NCBI GenBank assembly: GCA_021234155.1
Contig: JAJEKV010000039.1
Coordinates: 3,454,745-3,518,744 of the forward strand
Direction of reading: 5' to 3'
DNA from: Isoetes taiwanensis
Taxonomy: Eukaryota > Streptophyta > Lycopodiopsida > Isoetales > Isoetaceae
DNA: 64,000 bases
Below are positions 1 to 18,658 of this stretch, piece after piece. Numbering within the stretch: the stretch's first letter is position 1; each line of letters begins with the position of its first letter. Both the position numbers and the translations under genes were made by a program. Under the pieces are notes generated by a model. The model was not told the origin of the DNA and searched no databases. It worked only from the letters and a program-made list of their open reading frames with translations.

Positions 1-20
1 CTTCCTCTTTTTTGCCTCTA

Positions 21-600
<580 letters not shown>

Positions 601-607
601 TCATTTC

Positions 608-1501
<894 letters not shown>

Positions 1502-1544
<43 letters not shown>

Positions 1545-1600
1545 CTCTCCTCTCCTCTCTCTCTCCCTCCCTCCCTCCCCCTCCCTCCCTCTCCCCCTCA
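1502..1600 (+). repeat. CT-rich tract 3, (CT)n then CCCT-rich
   Basis: Pure CT to about 1540, then irregular CT/CCCT sequence to 1600. Confidence 0.9.
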
Positions 1601-1712
1601 CTAGGATCTTGGCATCCTAGGACCTTGGGCCTCCCGGTATCCTTGTAGGGGTGGTGCTCCTGAAGAGGGCGTCGTCCTAAAGGATCTTTGGCTTGTGCTC
1701 TGACGTAAAATA

Positions 1713-1714
<2 letters not shown>
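1601..1714. other. Short unique spacer between CT tracts
   Basis: About 114 bases of moderate GC content between two CT tracts. Its end, GACGTAAAATACA, resembles the bases after the 3' hairpin of other LINE copies here, so it may be a remnant of a LINE 3' end. No coding potential was recognised. Confidence 0.4.

Positions 1715-1801
<87 letters not shown>
1715..1801 (+). repeat. (CT)n microsatellite 4
   Basis: Pure CT tract directly upstream of the decayed LINE-2. Confidence 0.97.
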
Positions 1802-1802
<1 letters not shown>

Positions 1803-2118
1803 GGGCGCCTAAACCCTACCTAAACCCAAGCAGAGCCAAGCATGTCAATCCTCCGATGGGTCCGGTCCGACTCGATGGGTCGGACAAAGAGATGGTCAAG
1901 GCTATTTCCGGCTGCTCCAAAATAAAAAAAAAAGGATTTGTTGCTTCGGAACATCGGATATTAGTGGTGGTACTAGCAAAATAGAAACGATTGCTTAACA
2001 GGGATTAAAACTCCTGGATGCCGCTGCTGCCAAGAAAGAAGTCTCATTGCGAGTCGGATGACTTAACCGAAAGTACCCCAATTTCAATGAAAATAATATG
2101 GCAAGAACTCATACAATT

Positions 2119-2812
2119 TCGAAGGAGGCAGCTATAAGAGAAACGAAATGGATAGATGCTTGCAGAAGCTTTGACAAATGAGATTCAAGGCTGAATAATG
2201 AAAACAAATCAATCGGGGATGATATGGCTCTGCTGAAAACCGAAATGAAAGAAGTGAAAGAGGATATTAAATCGAAATGGAAGAGGATATGGCTCTGCTT
2301 GAAAACCGAAATGAAAGAAGTGAAAGAAGATATTAAATCGAAAATGGAGGAGGTAAAAGAAGACATACTAAAGATACAAAGCTACCGTGATACCTCCGGA
2401 TCATGGCGTTGAAAAACAATTACGGAATACATTGAAGGGCAAGAAAGGAAGCAAATGGCACCAATCTAATTGTGGGTATGCGTAACAAGAAAAAATGAAA
2501 ACACAAAAGAAGCGGTGACTAAATTATTTGAGGAGAAATTGAGACAATGGATACGAACGTGCTTGATGCTTTTCGGTAGGAAAGAAAGAGGCAGGGACAA
2601 GACACGCTGTGGTTCGGTTCCGCACTAGAGATGCTCGTTTTTCTGTACTTAGGAACAGATTCAAATTGAAAAACCAGTTCATTTGGATCAATGAAGATCT
2701 GACAAAAGAACAAATGATGGAAAAGAAACAGGAATTAGAGAAAGTGAAGGAAGCTAGAGCCAATAATAAGAAAGTCACTTGGAGAAAGGGAAAGGCTGTG
2801 ATTGAAACATAG
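2119..2812 (+). pseudogene. LINE-2 ORF1 remnant, coiled-coil/RRM RNA-binding protein
   Basis: This matches LINE-C ORF1 in pieces. A region around 2119-2400 encodes broken coiled coil and contains a 65-bp tandem duplication (2221-2285 and 2286-2350). The last frame, 2609-2812, is open and holds the end of the RRM and the C-terminal domain, with HFIWINEDLTKEQ-like sequence. L1-type ORF1 proteins coat the LINE RNA and act as nucleic-acid chaperones. The frame ends in TAG at 2810-2812 and ORF2 follows in the same frame. Confidence 0.72.
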
Positions 2813-2815
2813 GAA

Positions 2816-5800
2816 GTGCAGGAGACCTTTAGGATAGGTATATGGAATATTAATAGACTTACAGTAGATAAGATTATCAGTATGGAAGATATTTTATGTG
2901 AAGTAGACATGATTTGCTTTGTAGAAACTAAGGAGCACGATATGTTTGGGCTGCCAGAAATTGAAAATTTCAAAAATATTTACTCAGTTAAGAATGTAAG
3001 ATTTACACAGGGTGATTGTGGTAATGGTGGAGTAGCTTGCTATATTCGGGAAAAATATGCACATACTGTCAAAGGGGTAAGAAAGGACAGGAATAACCAA
3101 TACATGTGGATAGAGATCATTAGAGGAATAAACATCACATATATGGCAATCTGCTATTTTGCACCGCGCCATAAGCAGGCTTATGCAGCTGCGCTGGATG
3201 CTTCAAGTGATGACCCATTCTATAATTTGGAGCAGGATATCATGGTATATCAAGAAAAGGGCCAGGTTATCATAACAGGAGATTTTAATGCACGTACAAA
3301 ACATAAACAAGCCACTGTTTACATTGATGCTGAAGACCACCTTGTGGGTTTGAGGTCAAGATGAGCATACCGAAATAAGTGGTCGGAGACGACATCGCCA
3401 GATCCATTTCTGACCAAAACGGGTAGGCAACTATTGAATTTATGCAAGAGTAGTACTAATATGCGATCATGAATGGCATAAGCAGATACCCGAGATCAGG
3501 AGGCTTCACATGTAGACAGCGAAGTGTGGTGGATTACCTTATATGTGGAGAAGATACAGCCCAATATATCCAGGATTTTATTGTTATGGATGATAGGATT
3601 GAATCCGATCATGTCCCAATACTCTTGGTTCTACCACCGCACATAAAGCAATGCACACAAAGTACTTTGCCGAGAATAAGATATGATTACAAACAGGCTG
3701 AACGCTTTAAAAATGATACTGAGCATGCTATTGCAAACATGTGTTGGCCCGATGATGCGTCTACATTATCTGATGCCATTGCCACGATGTTAGTGGGATC
3801 TGCCAGCAGATGTTTTGTCCCACAACGCATTATTAAGGGATTAAAATGCAATGCATGGTATGATGTGAACTGTAAAGAATTGAAAAAGAGGTTTCTAAGA
3901 GCAAAAGGAGAGAATAGAAAGAAGCTAAAAAAGGAGTTAGTGAAGCTAATAAGGAAGAAGAAACGTGCATATCTCTTTAAGAGACAAGAGCAACTCGTTC
4001 AAGAATACCTCAAGGAGCCAAAAAAAATTCGAATAGAATGAAAAGGAAAAAGCAAATGATGTAGCCATTCTTCAAGGCTAGAGCTATGGCAACATGTACA
4101 TAATTTGTATCATGTAGCAGGAGTGGATGAAGATATAAGTGGCAAATCAGATCTGCTCATAACCATGGAGGACGTTGAGGATGGAATCAAAAGATTATCA
4201 AATGGTAAGGCAAGAGACATACGTGGATCTTGGGGCTGAATTGCTGAAATGGGCAAGCACGCAATTATATGTAGGAGTGGAGAAACTACTCAACTTGGTG
4301 CTTAAACAAGGCTTTCCGCTTTCATGGCGCACTAACAGATTGTACCTCTTTGGAAAGGTGGTGACCCCACAATAGCCAACAATTACCGTATCCTTGATGA
4401 TCGGTAGCCTATTCTCTAAACTATTTGCCACTATTATAGAGAAGAAACTAAGCCAATGGACGGAAGAGAAACATATCAGATCTGAAACTCAGGCAGGATT
4501 TCGTGCTCATAGATCCACAACAGATCACCTTGTTACAGTGAAGGCGATCATGGACTCGGTTAAGGGTAAGAAGAAGCCAGTTTACATTCTTTTTGTAGAT
4601 TTTAAAAAGGCATTTGATAAGATATCCGTGAGATAAATTATGGAGATGGATGGAGCAATTACAGATACCTGTTGATCTTAGGGAAGCAGTAAGAATATTA
4701 TATGAAAAAGTTCTTGTGCAGTTATCATTTCCCTTTTCATTAGATGCTCCTGAAACAATCTTAAGTAATTATCGGAGTTAAACAGGGATGCCCTTTATCT
4801 CCTACGCTGTTCGGACTATTCATTGATAGTCCGGACGAATGGCTTAACCGAGAATGGAGGAGAAGGTATGCAGTTCGCATGATTATGTGATAAGATTGCT
4901 AATGTATCTTTGATGATGTGGTCATTTTTGCGCCAGCGTACTCTGAACAAATGCGTAAAACACATAGACGATTAGCCTCCTTTTGTGATCATCTTGATAT
5001 GCGTGAACCTTGAGAAAACAAAGGTTATGGCGCTTGGGATTCTTAGGCGGACATGCTTTAAGTTTAATGGGGCTGAAATTCAGACTTGTGAATCTTATAA
5101 ATACCTTGGGCTGGAAATCCATCGAAACCATAGATGGAATGCATGCATAGAAACGTAGGGATCGAAGGTGGGCTTAAAGCCTTGTATACTATGCAAAGCA
5201 TAAGCGCATCTAATTCATTTATGGTCTTGGGAAATGAAAATTAAGCTTTTCTTTGTGTTAGTGCGCATCAGAGTGCTTTTTATGGTCGCTAAGTATGGGG
5301 GCCAAGTCCGCCTAAAGGATTATGGGAGGATATAGAACAAGTATTGAAAAAGTTTTTGAGACAGAGATAGGAGCTAAAATGCAAACTCCATTTCCCATGC
5401 CGTTAGTCAATGTGGCTTGATGCCGGATGGAAGGTGAAGCAATGGTCGTGTATCCGATATGTGAGAAAGTTGAAAAAAAAATGAAGATCTGATCGGATTC
5501 CATATAATGCCATGATATCTAGTCTTGAGCGAGGGTGGTTTGTCGACATCTTGTCTTGGCTAAAAAGATGGGACATTACATTGGAGGTCGCACTATCGTA
5601 TGATGGTGATATCGTGCAATGGGTCAAAAAAAAGGTAATAGATAAATTATGGCGTAATCCACCAACCAAGATGTGTTTGTATAGATTGAATATGAATCCT
5701 AATCTAATGCAAAGGCTAAGCATCTACAGAGAACATATCTATAGGTAAGAGGCATGCTATCACCTCCGTCTCGCCTCACATAACATAGGTCGTGGTGGAA

Positions 5801-6000
5801 GCCGGGCGTTGGAGCAACTTACCCAGAGAACCTTGAATGGACCGCAAGGTTTGTGGAGGTGCAGAGGTAGAGGATGAGCATCATGTGTTGCTAGTATGCC
5901 CTGCATGTATGAATGAGCTCTTGAGGGGCTCAATACGGCATCAAAGTAGAGAGTCTATTCCAGTTATTTACTTTAGATGCAAATGTAGTGGGTGCTTTCA
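2816..6000 (+). pseudogene. LINE-2 ORF2 remnant, APE endonuclease and reverse transcriptase
   Basis: Recognisable pieces in shifting frames. 2816-3361 is the endonuclease N-terminal half, with WNINRL, ETKEHD and GDFNAR. 3469-4041 is its C-terminal half, with SVVDYL and ESDHVP. 4394-4636 is the first part of the reverse transcriptase, with QAGFRAHRST and FVDFKKAFD. GVKQGCPLSPTLFGLFID lies near 4780-4830. The YADD motif near 4903-4920 is destroyed by an indel. The C-terminal Cys-His region is readable near 5850-5930. It is not functional. Confidence 0.85.
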
Positions 6001-6142
6001 TTATTGATATTTTAAAATGTAGAGAAACATATGTAGAGAGAAATATGTCTTTTGATATTGATAACATTGATGATTATGAGGAGAGAGCGAGGAAGTCCTA
6101 CATGAGGATTTCTCAGAAGAACTTATGGAATTACACTTTGAT

Positions 6143-6175
6143 CGTCTTATAGACCTATGAGGTCTCCGCAGACGT
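6143..6175 (+). other. 3' UTR hairpin of LINE-2
   Basis: CGTCT (6143-6147), three bases, AGACC, five-base loop, GGTCT, four bases, AGACG (6170-6174). Both stems are intact although the coding region has decayed. The same two-stem fold is at the end of LINE-B, -C, -D and the 14.1-kb derivative. Its likely role is recognition of the LINE RNA 3' end by its reverse transcriptase (inference). Confidence 0.7.
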
Positions 6176-6197
6176 AATAACATTTCATTTCATTTCA

Positions 6198-6312
<115 letters not shown>

Positions 6313-7513
6313 TCTCTCTATTATCTTCCATTTAAAATTTTTTTCTCTCTTTTATTTCCCATTAAAGTTATTTTTTTTTTGTCCCATTATGTTTCCCACC
6401 CACCTCTTTATCCTTTGTGGCTAAATTATGTCTTTGGTTTTGCACCTATACTTGGATTGGAATATTTGGGGTTGTGTTTTTTTTTCTTCGTTTTTGGCAT
6501 GATCATCCGAAAGCTCTCGTGTTTGTTGGTTCCTTTGTTCACTTTATTAGCACAATTATTTTTGTTGCTTCTTTGTTCTTGAACATGGGTGACGGGGGAT
6601 GTTGTTCGGTGTCCCTCTTGCTTCTCTAATGTTGATCCTCTATTTGACACCCTATGTCTCAACCCATTAGATTATTGCATCCATTTCGTTCTTCTGGATT
6701 TATTGTGGCATTTTTATCTTTAAAGCATATCTTTATTTTTCCATAGCTTGTGGGTTTGTATTCTCGACCTCACCAATCCAAGATATTTAGGGTTTGCAAA
6801 TATTCATTTCAACTCTAGTGGTGCTCCTTCAATGTTTTTCTACAGGTATCTCTGGTTGGATGCGCGGGAGGAGTTGACGCACTTCTCCTCATTCTCGACT
6901 TGGCGTTCTATCTTGAGCTTGGGATTTCGATTTGACCTTGATTCACCTTGCTGCCGTCTTCACTCTCTCCACTCTTCCTTCCACACAACTGTCCTGCCCA
7001 TAACCATCTCCCATCTTTTGTCCACCTGGCCCACTTTGATCACTTCCAGGCTCATCTCTAGCGACATCCCAGCTTCCTCTTCTCGGGTTTGCCTCCAACA
7101 AAATGGATAACTCATTCGGGAGGGGATGGTATGGTCATGAATGGGTATGTGTTGCGTATGCTACTTTATGCAGATGACATTGTTATATTATCCAGATCGG
7201 TGGCAGGAATGCAAAAACATTTGGTTTCTCTATCCCTTTTTTGTGATCACAAAGGTATGAAGGTGAATCTAGCTAAGACTAAGCTGATTGTTTTCGGGGC
7301 ACGTAAGGTAGAACATCTTGAGTTTTTATACAAAGGGGAACGCGTTGACATAGTAGACTCATATAAGTATTTGGGAGTCCAGGTTGATAAAAGTCCCAGT
7401 TGGAATCAGGCAGTAGAGCAGAGGGTGAATGGTGGGCTGAAGGCTCTATATAGTATGCAACGCAGGAGTGCGATTGCTGACATTTGGAATTTCGAGTTAA
7501 AGCGAATGTTGTT
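6313..7513 (+). mobile_element. Internally deleted LINE derivative, copy b, 3'-truncated
   Basis: 6313-7100 is the LINE-D-type leader. At about 7100 it jumps directly into ORF2 just before the YADD motif, skipping ORF1, the endonuclease and the front of the RT. The RT piece continues through LLYADDIVIL and the thumb region, then stops abruptly at 7513, where unrelated DNA begins. The copy at 12005 has the same junction (CCAACA/AAATGGATAAC) and very few differences from this one. It cannot encode a working protein. Confidence 0.82.
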
Positions 7514-12006
<4,493 letters not shown>

Positions 12007-12802
12007 TATTTCTTCTATTATCGTTCCATTTAAAATTTTTTGCGGCCTTTTCTGTCCCATTAAAGTATTTTGCGACATGTTTCCCACCTCTTTATCCTTT
12101 GTGGCTAAATTTCTTATATGTATATTATGTCTTTGGTTTTGCACCTATACTTGGATTGGAATATTTGGGGTTGTGTTTGAGTTTTTTCTTCGCTTTTTGG
12201 CATGATCATCCTGAAGCTCGTGTTTGTTGGTTCCTTTGTTCACTTTATTAGCACAATTATTTTTGTTGCTTCTTTGTTCTTGAACATGGGTGACCTGGAT
12301 GTTGTTGTTGTCCCTCTTGCTTCTCTAATGTTGATCCTCTATTTGACACCCTATGTCTCAACCCATTAGATTATTGCATCCATTTCGTTCTTCTGGATTT
12401 ATTGTGGCATTTTTATCTTTAAAGCATATCTTTATTTTTCCATAGCTTGTGGGTTTGTATTCTCGACCTCACCAATCCAAGATATTTAGGGTTTGCAAAT
12501 ATTCATTTCAACTCTAGTGGTGCTCCTTCAATGTTTTTCTACAGGTATCTCTGGTTGGATGCGCGGGAGGAGTTGACGCACTTCTCCTCATTCTCGACTT
12601 GGCGTTCTATCTTGAGCTTGGGATTTCGATTTGACCTTGATTCACCTTGCTGCCGTCTTCGCTCTCTCCACTCTTCCTTCCACACAATTGTCCTGCCCAT
12701 AACCATCTCCCCTCTTTTGTCCACCTGGCCCACTTTGATCACTTCCAGGCTCATCTCTAGCGACATCCCAGCTTCCTCTTCTCGGGTTTGCCTCCAACAA
12801 AA

Positions 12803-14110
12803 TGGATAACTCATTCGGGAGGGGATGGTATGGTCATGAATGGGTATGTGTTGCGTATGCTACTTTATGCAGATGACATTGTTATATTATCCAGATCGGT
12901 GGCAGGAATGCAAAAACATTTGGTTTCTCTATCCCTTTTTTGTGATCACAAAGGTATGAAGGTGAATCTAGCTAAGACTAAGCTGATTGTTTTCGGGGCA
13001 CGTAAGGTAGAACATCTTGAGTTTTTATACAAAGGGGAACGCATTGACATAGTAGACTCATATAAGTATTTGGGAGTCCAGGTTGATAAAAGTCCCAGTT
13101 GGAATCAGGCAGTAGAGCAGAGGGTGAATGGTGGGCTGAAGGCTCTATATAGTATGCAACGCAGGAGTGCGATTGCTGACATTTGGAATTTCGAGTTAAA
13201 GCGAATGTTGTTCAAAGTACTTGTGCAATCGGTAGTGTTGTATGGATGTGAGGTATGGGCACCAGGACTGGCAGAAGATACTTGGAAAAAGGTCGAAAAG
13301 GTTCAAAAGAAGTTCTTCAGGTCAGAATTAGGGGTTAAGGCACAAACTCCTTATGACATGATGTTGGTGGAATGTGGTATGATGCCGCTCGAGGCAGAAG
13401 CCTTGTGCAAGACCCTTGAATATATATGTAAGGTGCATCTGGATATGCCTGAAGAGTGCTTGCCTAGGGTTGCCATGGAGGCAACTATAGACAAGGGGTG
13501 GTATGCGGACATAAAGATTTGGATGAGGAAATGGGGATTGGATAGCAATGACCTGCCTGCTCGACGTGGTGACATTAGAACCTGGGTACATGATCATGTG
13601 GTTGTACGATCTTGGTGTATCCCCGAGGTGAAGAAAGCATACTATAAGCAGTCCATCAATCCCTGTATGCGGCAGCCAAGGTATCTAGGTGAAGGGTTGT
13701 CATTGAAGTACAGACATGCCATTAGTCGATTGAGGCTCAGCTCACACAGACTAGGTGTGGAAGTAGGTAGATGGAGTAATATCCCTTATGAACTCAGGGT
13801 ATGTAAAGTGTGTAACACAGGGGAGATTGAAGACGAGGCGCATGCGCTTTTGCACTGCCCACGGTATGAGGATCTTCGTAGTAAACACCGGATTAGCTGT
13901 AGTGATCTGGTAAGTTTCTTTGATCTGTCAGGAAATATTGTAGGAAAATTTATAATTGAGATGCTGGAGCAAAGGGAATCTGTGCTCAAGGATATTGGTA
14001 GTAAAGAGAAGGAGGAAGAGAAGTGGGAGATATCTAATGCATTTCTCTCAGAGGATGCATTGGAGGATATTTTTTATAATGTTGATTGTATGATTTTGAA
14101 CGTCTCATAG
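12803..14110 (+). pseudogene. 3' half of a LINE ORF2 (RT palm/thumb and C-terminal Cys-His domain)
   Basis: One open frame of about 435 codons starts inside the RT (WITHSGGDG) and carries LLYADDIVIL, KVNLAKTK, the thumb and connection region, and the C-terminal motif CKVCNTG/EDEAH/HCPRY. It ends at the TAG at 14108-14110. RT motifs A and B are absent because of the internal deletion. The sequence is of a lineage distinct from LINE-B, -C and -D. The absence of stops points to recent origin or transmission. Confidence 0.82.
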
Positions 14111-14130
14111 ACCTGGTGGTCTGCAGACGT
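14100..14130 (+). other. 3' UTR hairpin of derivative d
   Basis: ACGTCT, three bases, AGACC, TGGT loop, GGTCT, two bases, AGACGT. Both stems are perfect. The hairpin begins within the last codons of ORF2. Confidence 0.72.
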
Positions 14131-14169
14131 AGTAAATACATATTTCATTTCATTTCATTTCATTTCATT

Positions 14170-14170
<1 letters not shown>

Positions 14171-14200
<30 letters not shown>
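14171..14200 (+). repeat. (CT)n microsatellite 8, short
   Basis: CT tract of 30 bases with one interruption. It separates derivative d from LINE-B; ORF1 of LINE-B starts only 10 bases after it. Confidence 0.92.
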
Positions 14201-14210
14201 AAGTTAGACG

Positions 14211-15131
14211 ATGGCGCAGAGAGAAGTTAGGTCTAGAAAAAACAAAACTGCTTCCCCGGATCAGGCAGAGGGGATCATTCCAGACCCCGATGCAGCATCT
14301 GGTTCCAAAAGAAGTAAAGAGAAAAAGCCCGAACTGCAGTCTGAATCTGAGTCAGAGGATATTACAGGTCACGACAAACAGATGGCGACAGGAAGGTCAG
14401 GGCAAGACATGGTTTCTATTCTGCTTACCTTGGTCAATGAGATGGCTGCCACCCGACAGCTGATGGCACAGGAAATGGCTGAATCAAGAAAGATCCTGAT
14501 GCGAATGATGGATCAAATGGAACAATCACGAACAAGAGAAGCTGAAACTGCCACCTTGATCCAAGGTATGTCTGAAACATTGATTTCCATTAATACATCA
14601 CTATCAGACCTCCAGGCAGAAAACCAGGACATTAAAATGGAGCTAGACAGTCTGAAAATTAACAATGGAGACCTTGCACCTGGAAGAGATGAACTTGCTA
14701 TAACTATTCAGCAATTGAATGAGCGAATTGAGCATTTAAGTGATCAACAAGAAATGCAGCAAAAGGCCCTCAATATTAGAATCACAGGTCTGCCTGAGGC
14801 AAATAATGAGAACACTTTAGCTGAGGTGAAGTCCTTTTTCTCTGATAAACTGAAGACAGACCCACTGAGGGTAATAGAGGCTTTCAGAGTTGGAAGAAGG
14901 GATAATGGAACAAGGAATATATTAGTGAAAATGTTAAACAGGGAGAGCAAATTGCAGGTTATGAAAAACAGAGCACTTTTGAAAGGACAACATATCTGGA
15001 TAAATGATGACTTAACCAAGCTACAATTCCAACAGAAGAAACAAGAGGTGCAGAAAATGAAAGAGGCCCGACAACAAGGTAAGAAAACATTCTGGAAGGG
15101 AAATAAGGTAGTTGTTGAAGATAATGAATAG
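14211..15131 (+). CDS. LINE-B ORF1, coiled-coil/RRM RNA-binding protein
   Basis: 306 codons from ATG, intact. Residues 1-45 are basic and then acidic and low-complexity. About 83-185 form a long coiled coil with Met/Gln-rich heptads, as needed for trimerisation in L1-type ORF1 proteins. About 187-270 form the RRM, with IRITGLPEA and AFRVGRR. The C-terminal domain follows (WINDDLT, KEARQQGKKTFW). It would bind LINE RNA and form the ribonucleoprotein that moves to the target. The ATG lies 10 bases after the CT tract. The frame ends in TAG and ORF2 continues in the same frame. Confidence 0.88.
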   Translation: MAQREVRSRKNKTASPDQAEGIIPDPDAASGSKRSKEKKPELQSESESEDITGHDKQMATGRSGQDMVSILLTLVNEMAATRQLMAQEMAESRKILMRMMDQMEQSRTREAETATLIQGMSETLISINTSLSDLQAENQDIKMELDSLKINNGDLAPGRDELAITIQQLNERIEHLSDQQEMQQKALNIRITGLPEANNENTLAEVKSFFSDKLKTDPLRVIEAFRVGRRDNGTRNILVKMLNRESKLQVMKNRALLKGQHIWINDDLTKLQFQQKKQEVQKMKEARQQGKKTFWKGNKVVVEDNE

Positions 15132-18100
15132 GGATTGCAGGCCATTCGGGTCTGTTCCTGGAATGTGAATGGACTGGATGCAGTAAAGGTGGGATCTATT
15201 ACAGCAATGCTTCAACAGTGGGATATAATCTTCTTCTTAGAGACACATGAGCACGAAGAGTACTCTTCACCAGATTTACCAGGTTTTATAGTTGTTAGCA
15301 AAACGTGGTTTGTTAAAGGCTGGCGGCACAAAGGTTTTGGAGGGATCGCTTGCTATGCTCGTAAAGAGATAGCGCATTGTGTAAAGTGTACAGGTAAATA
15401 TACAACAAAGCAAACGGTCTGGATTGAATTCTTAGACGCAGGGCATAAAGTATACATTGGTGGGTGTTATTTCCCACCGAGAGGCTCACCCATTTACAAC
15501 CAAGAAGATTTAGATGTGGATGACCCTTTTCATCATCTAGAACAACAGGCTCTGGAACTAATGGGAACAGGGAAAGTAATATTAGTTGGAGACTTTAATG
15601 GGAGAGTAAGCTCTAAACAGGCAAGTATCTTTGGTATGTCTAAGGATCCTATCTGGCTGGACACATTAGAAGACAATGAGCTGCATGTAGCTGGATGGCA
15701 TAGAGAAACGGAAGACACTTATGATTATGTAACACCGCAGGGCAGCCACTTGCTTAACCTGTGTGGTGGTCTGGGTTTAGTGATTTACAACGGTGTTCCC
15801 AAATATCCCCTCTCTGGGAAGTTCACATCAATTGGACCACAAGGCAGGGGGTCAAGTGTGGTTGATTATTTGTTAGCGTCTGAGCAATTGTCAGACGACA
15901 TAACAGATTTCTATGTACAGGACTGTCCCGAATCAGACCATATGCCACTTGTATTCCATCTTAAGGTGGATACTTCCAGGCGGAGAGAAGCAAAAACATT
16001 GAGTAAAAATGGTATTCCATTTGATTACCACAAGGCTTATGAATATGCTAAGATGTGCGAGGCAGAGATTATGCAGACAAATTGGCTTGTTAAAGCGGCA
16101 GATTTAGACACATGGCTCACTTCTCTCTTGGTTAAAAAAGCAAATGAGTGCTTTACATCAGTTCGTAAAGCTAAAGGACTACCATGTAATAAATGGTATG
16201 ACAATGAATGTAAAGAATGGAGAAACAAACACAAAAATGCAGTTGCAGAAGAGAAAAAGTCCATTCGGGAGATGTACAGAAAAGTTGTCAGACGAAAAAG
16301 AAGGATATTTGAGAAAGAGAGACAGATAACCCTAGTTAATAATATGACGGCAGCACCTAGAAAATTCTGGAAGGGATTGAAAAATAGAGAACATCAACAC
16401 ATACAGCTAGATGTCGATACTTTAGTAGAGCAGCTACATCACTTATATCATAAAGATGGGCAAGATGGGAAGATGGCAGGATTGCTGCGTTTTTACTATG
16501 GAAGAAGTAGAAGAGGGTATAAGTCATTTAAGCAAATGGAAAAGCTATGGATACCTTTGGATTGTCTGCAGAAATGATTAAATGGGCAGGCCCCCAAACG
16601 TTACTGGCGATTGTTCAAATGCTTAATGCTGCATTGAGAGAGGGTTTCCCTCCTACATGGCAAACAAACAGGGTGACGCCTATACACAAAAGTGGAGATA
16701 TGGCAAATCCAGGTAACTATAGAATGATTATGGTTGGAAGTCTATTTGCTAAACTATTTGCAACTATTCTGGAGAGAAAAATGAGTTCATGGGCAGAAGA
16801 GAACAACGCCAGATCCAAAATGCAAGCGGGTTTCAGACCTAACAAGTCTACCATTGATCACTTAGTGACTTTCCGCTCTATTATAGATTCTGTAAAGAAA
16901 ACCAAGAAGCCTTTATTCACACTTTTTATAGATTTTTCTAAGGCCTTTGACACAGTTAGTCGGGAACATTTATGGACAAGAATGAAAAAACTAAATGTAC
17001 CAGAGGAGCTCATGAATTCAGTAGCGCTACTCTATCAGAAAGTATTGGTTAAGCTATCCTTTCCGCTCCCACAGAATCACACGGTAGAGAGCAACATAGG
17101 AGTGAAACAGGGCTGCCCATTATCTCCTACATTGTTTGGATTGTTTATAGATGAACTGGATGAATGGATAACAGCACAAGGCGGGGAAGGGACACCTTTA
17201 CATGATTATATTGTGCGTCTTTTGCTGTATGCAGATGACGTGGTGCTTTTCTCACGGAGTGCACGTGGGCTGCAACACCATCTGGATGTGCTCTATAATT
17301 TCTGTGAATCCATGGGCATGAAAGTAAACCTGGAGAAAACCAAGATTCTTATTTTTGGCCAGAGGAAAACTGATCAATACCGCTTTGTATATGCGGAAGA
17401 AACAGTTGAAATTGCATCCTATTATAAGTATTTGGGGTTAATTGCACATCATGATTACAAATGGAACATGGCAGTGGATAAGAGAGTTGATGGCGGGCTG
17501 AAAGCATTATTCGCGATGCAGAGAAAATGTAAGCAAGCGGATATCATCAAATTTAGCCTCAAAAAACAATTATATGGGATCTTGGTACGCCCTGTGGCAC
17601 TCTATGGTTGTGAAGTTTGGGGTCCAGGTTTGAGCTTAGACAGATGGAAAAAACTAGAGAAAATCCAGAAGAAGTTCATGCTCACAGAACTAGGGGTAAA
17701 ATTACAAACTCCTATAGTTATGATGCTAGCTGAAACTAGCTTAAAGCCACTTGAGGTTGAGGCGTTGTATCAGACAATCATATATGTTAGAAAAGTGTGG
17801 GAAACAAAGAGAGAAGGATTGCCCGGCTTGGCTATAGACCATAGTATACAAAAAGGATGGTACGCAGATTTTCTGAAATGGTTAAGTAAATGGGACATCA
17901 GTTTTGACCAAATTCCAACACAGACGAAATATGTCAAGGCTTTTGTGTATCGGAAGGCCTTAGAGAAATTATGGTCTATTCCTGGATCTAAGTCTATGTT
18001 TTATAAAGACAAGATGAATCCATTATTACAAGAAATGCCTTATTTGGATCAGACGAGTTCCATATGTAAGCGAAATGCTATTAGTAGGATGAGGCTTACC

Positions 18101-18436
18101 TCACATCACCTCGGGGTCGAGATAGGAAGATGGGGCAACATCCCGCGAGATTTTAGGATATGCAAGACATGTGATGACGGAGCAATTGAAGATGAAGAAC
18201 ATTTCCTTTTACGTTGTCATGCATATGATGACCTTAGGGTGAAGTATGGAATCACAGACGTCACATTGTCGAATATGTTTTCTGAATTATCTACATCATC
18301 CTTAGGCAGCTTCATTATAGAAGCATCTTTGAAAAGAGAGATTTCTGTGGTACACTACAAAAACCTGCTATGTGACTATGAGTTAGGCATGAGAGAGACA
18401 GCTAATGATCTCCCAGCTGAGGGGGACATTACATAA
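15132..18436 (+). pseudogene. LINE-B ORF2, endonuclease-reverse transcriptase with two frameshifts
   Basis: The frame follows the ORF1 stop as GGA TTG CAG, with no ATG before the first catalytic motif. The APE endonuclease covers about the first 280 residues (SWNVNG, LETHEHEE, GDFNGR, SVVDYL, ESDHMP). The RT has QAGFRPNKST, FIDFSKAFD, GVKQGCPLSP and YADD (17228-17239). The C-terminal Cys-His motif is CKTCDDG/EDEEH/RCHAY. An extra T in the run 16490-16494 and an extra A in 16534-16536 break the frame between the endonuclease and RT domains. Comparison with LINE-D shows that both are insertions. They could be mutations or sequencing errors in homopolymers. Confidence 0.88.
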
Positions 18437-18472
18437 CAAAGATGATACTTTATAAGATGTTTTTCTGATTTT

Positions 18473-18504
18473 ACGTCTCATAGACCCGATGGTCTAGTAG
18501 ACGA
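18473..18504 (+). other. 3' UTR hairpin of LINE-B
   Basis: CGTCT, three bases, AGACC, CGAT loop, GGTCT, three bases, AGACG, 12 bases before the final CT tract. Confidence 0.72.
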
Positions 18505-18512
18505 AATTAATA

Positions 18513-18639
<127 letters not shown>

Positions 18640-18658
18640 TCTAAGCCAAATATGATCG

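Noticed and set aside
1601-1714. A tRNA-derived SINE between CT tracts
   Set aside because: I could not find A-box or B-box promoter sequences.
5312-5723. - strand frames within the LINE-2 remnant, and similar antisense frames in other LINEs
   Set aside because: They are shadows of the sense ORF2 sequence.
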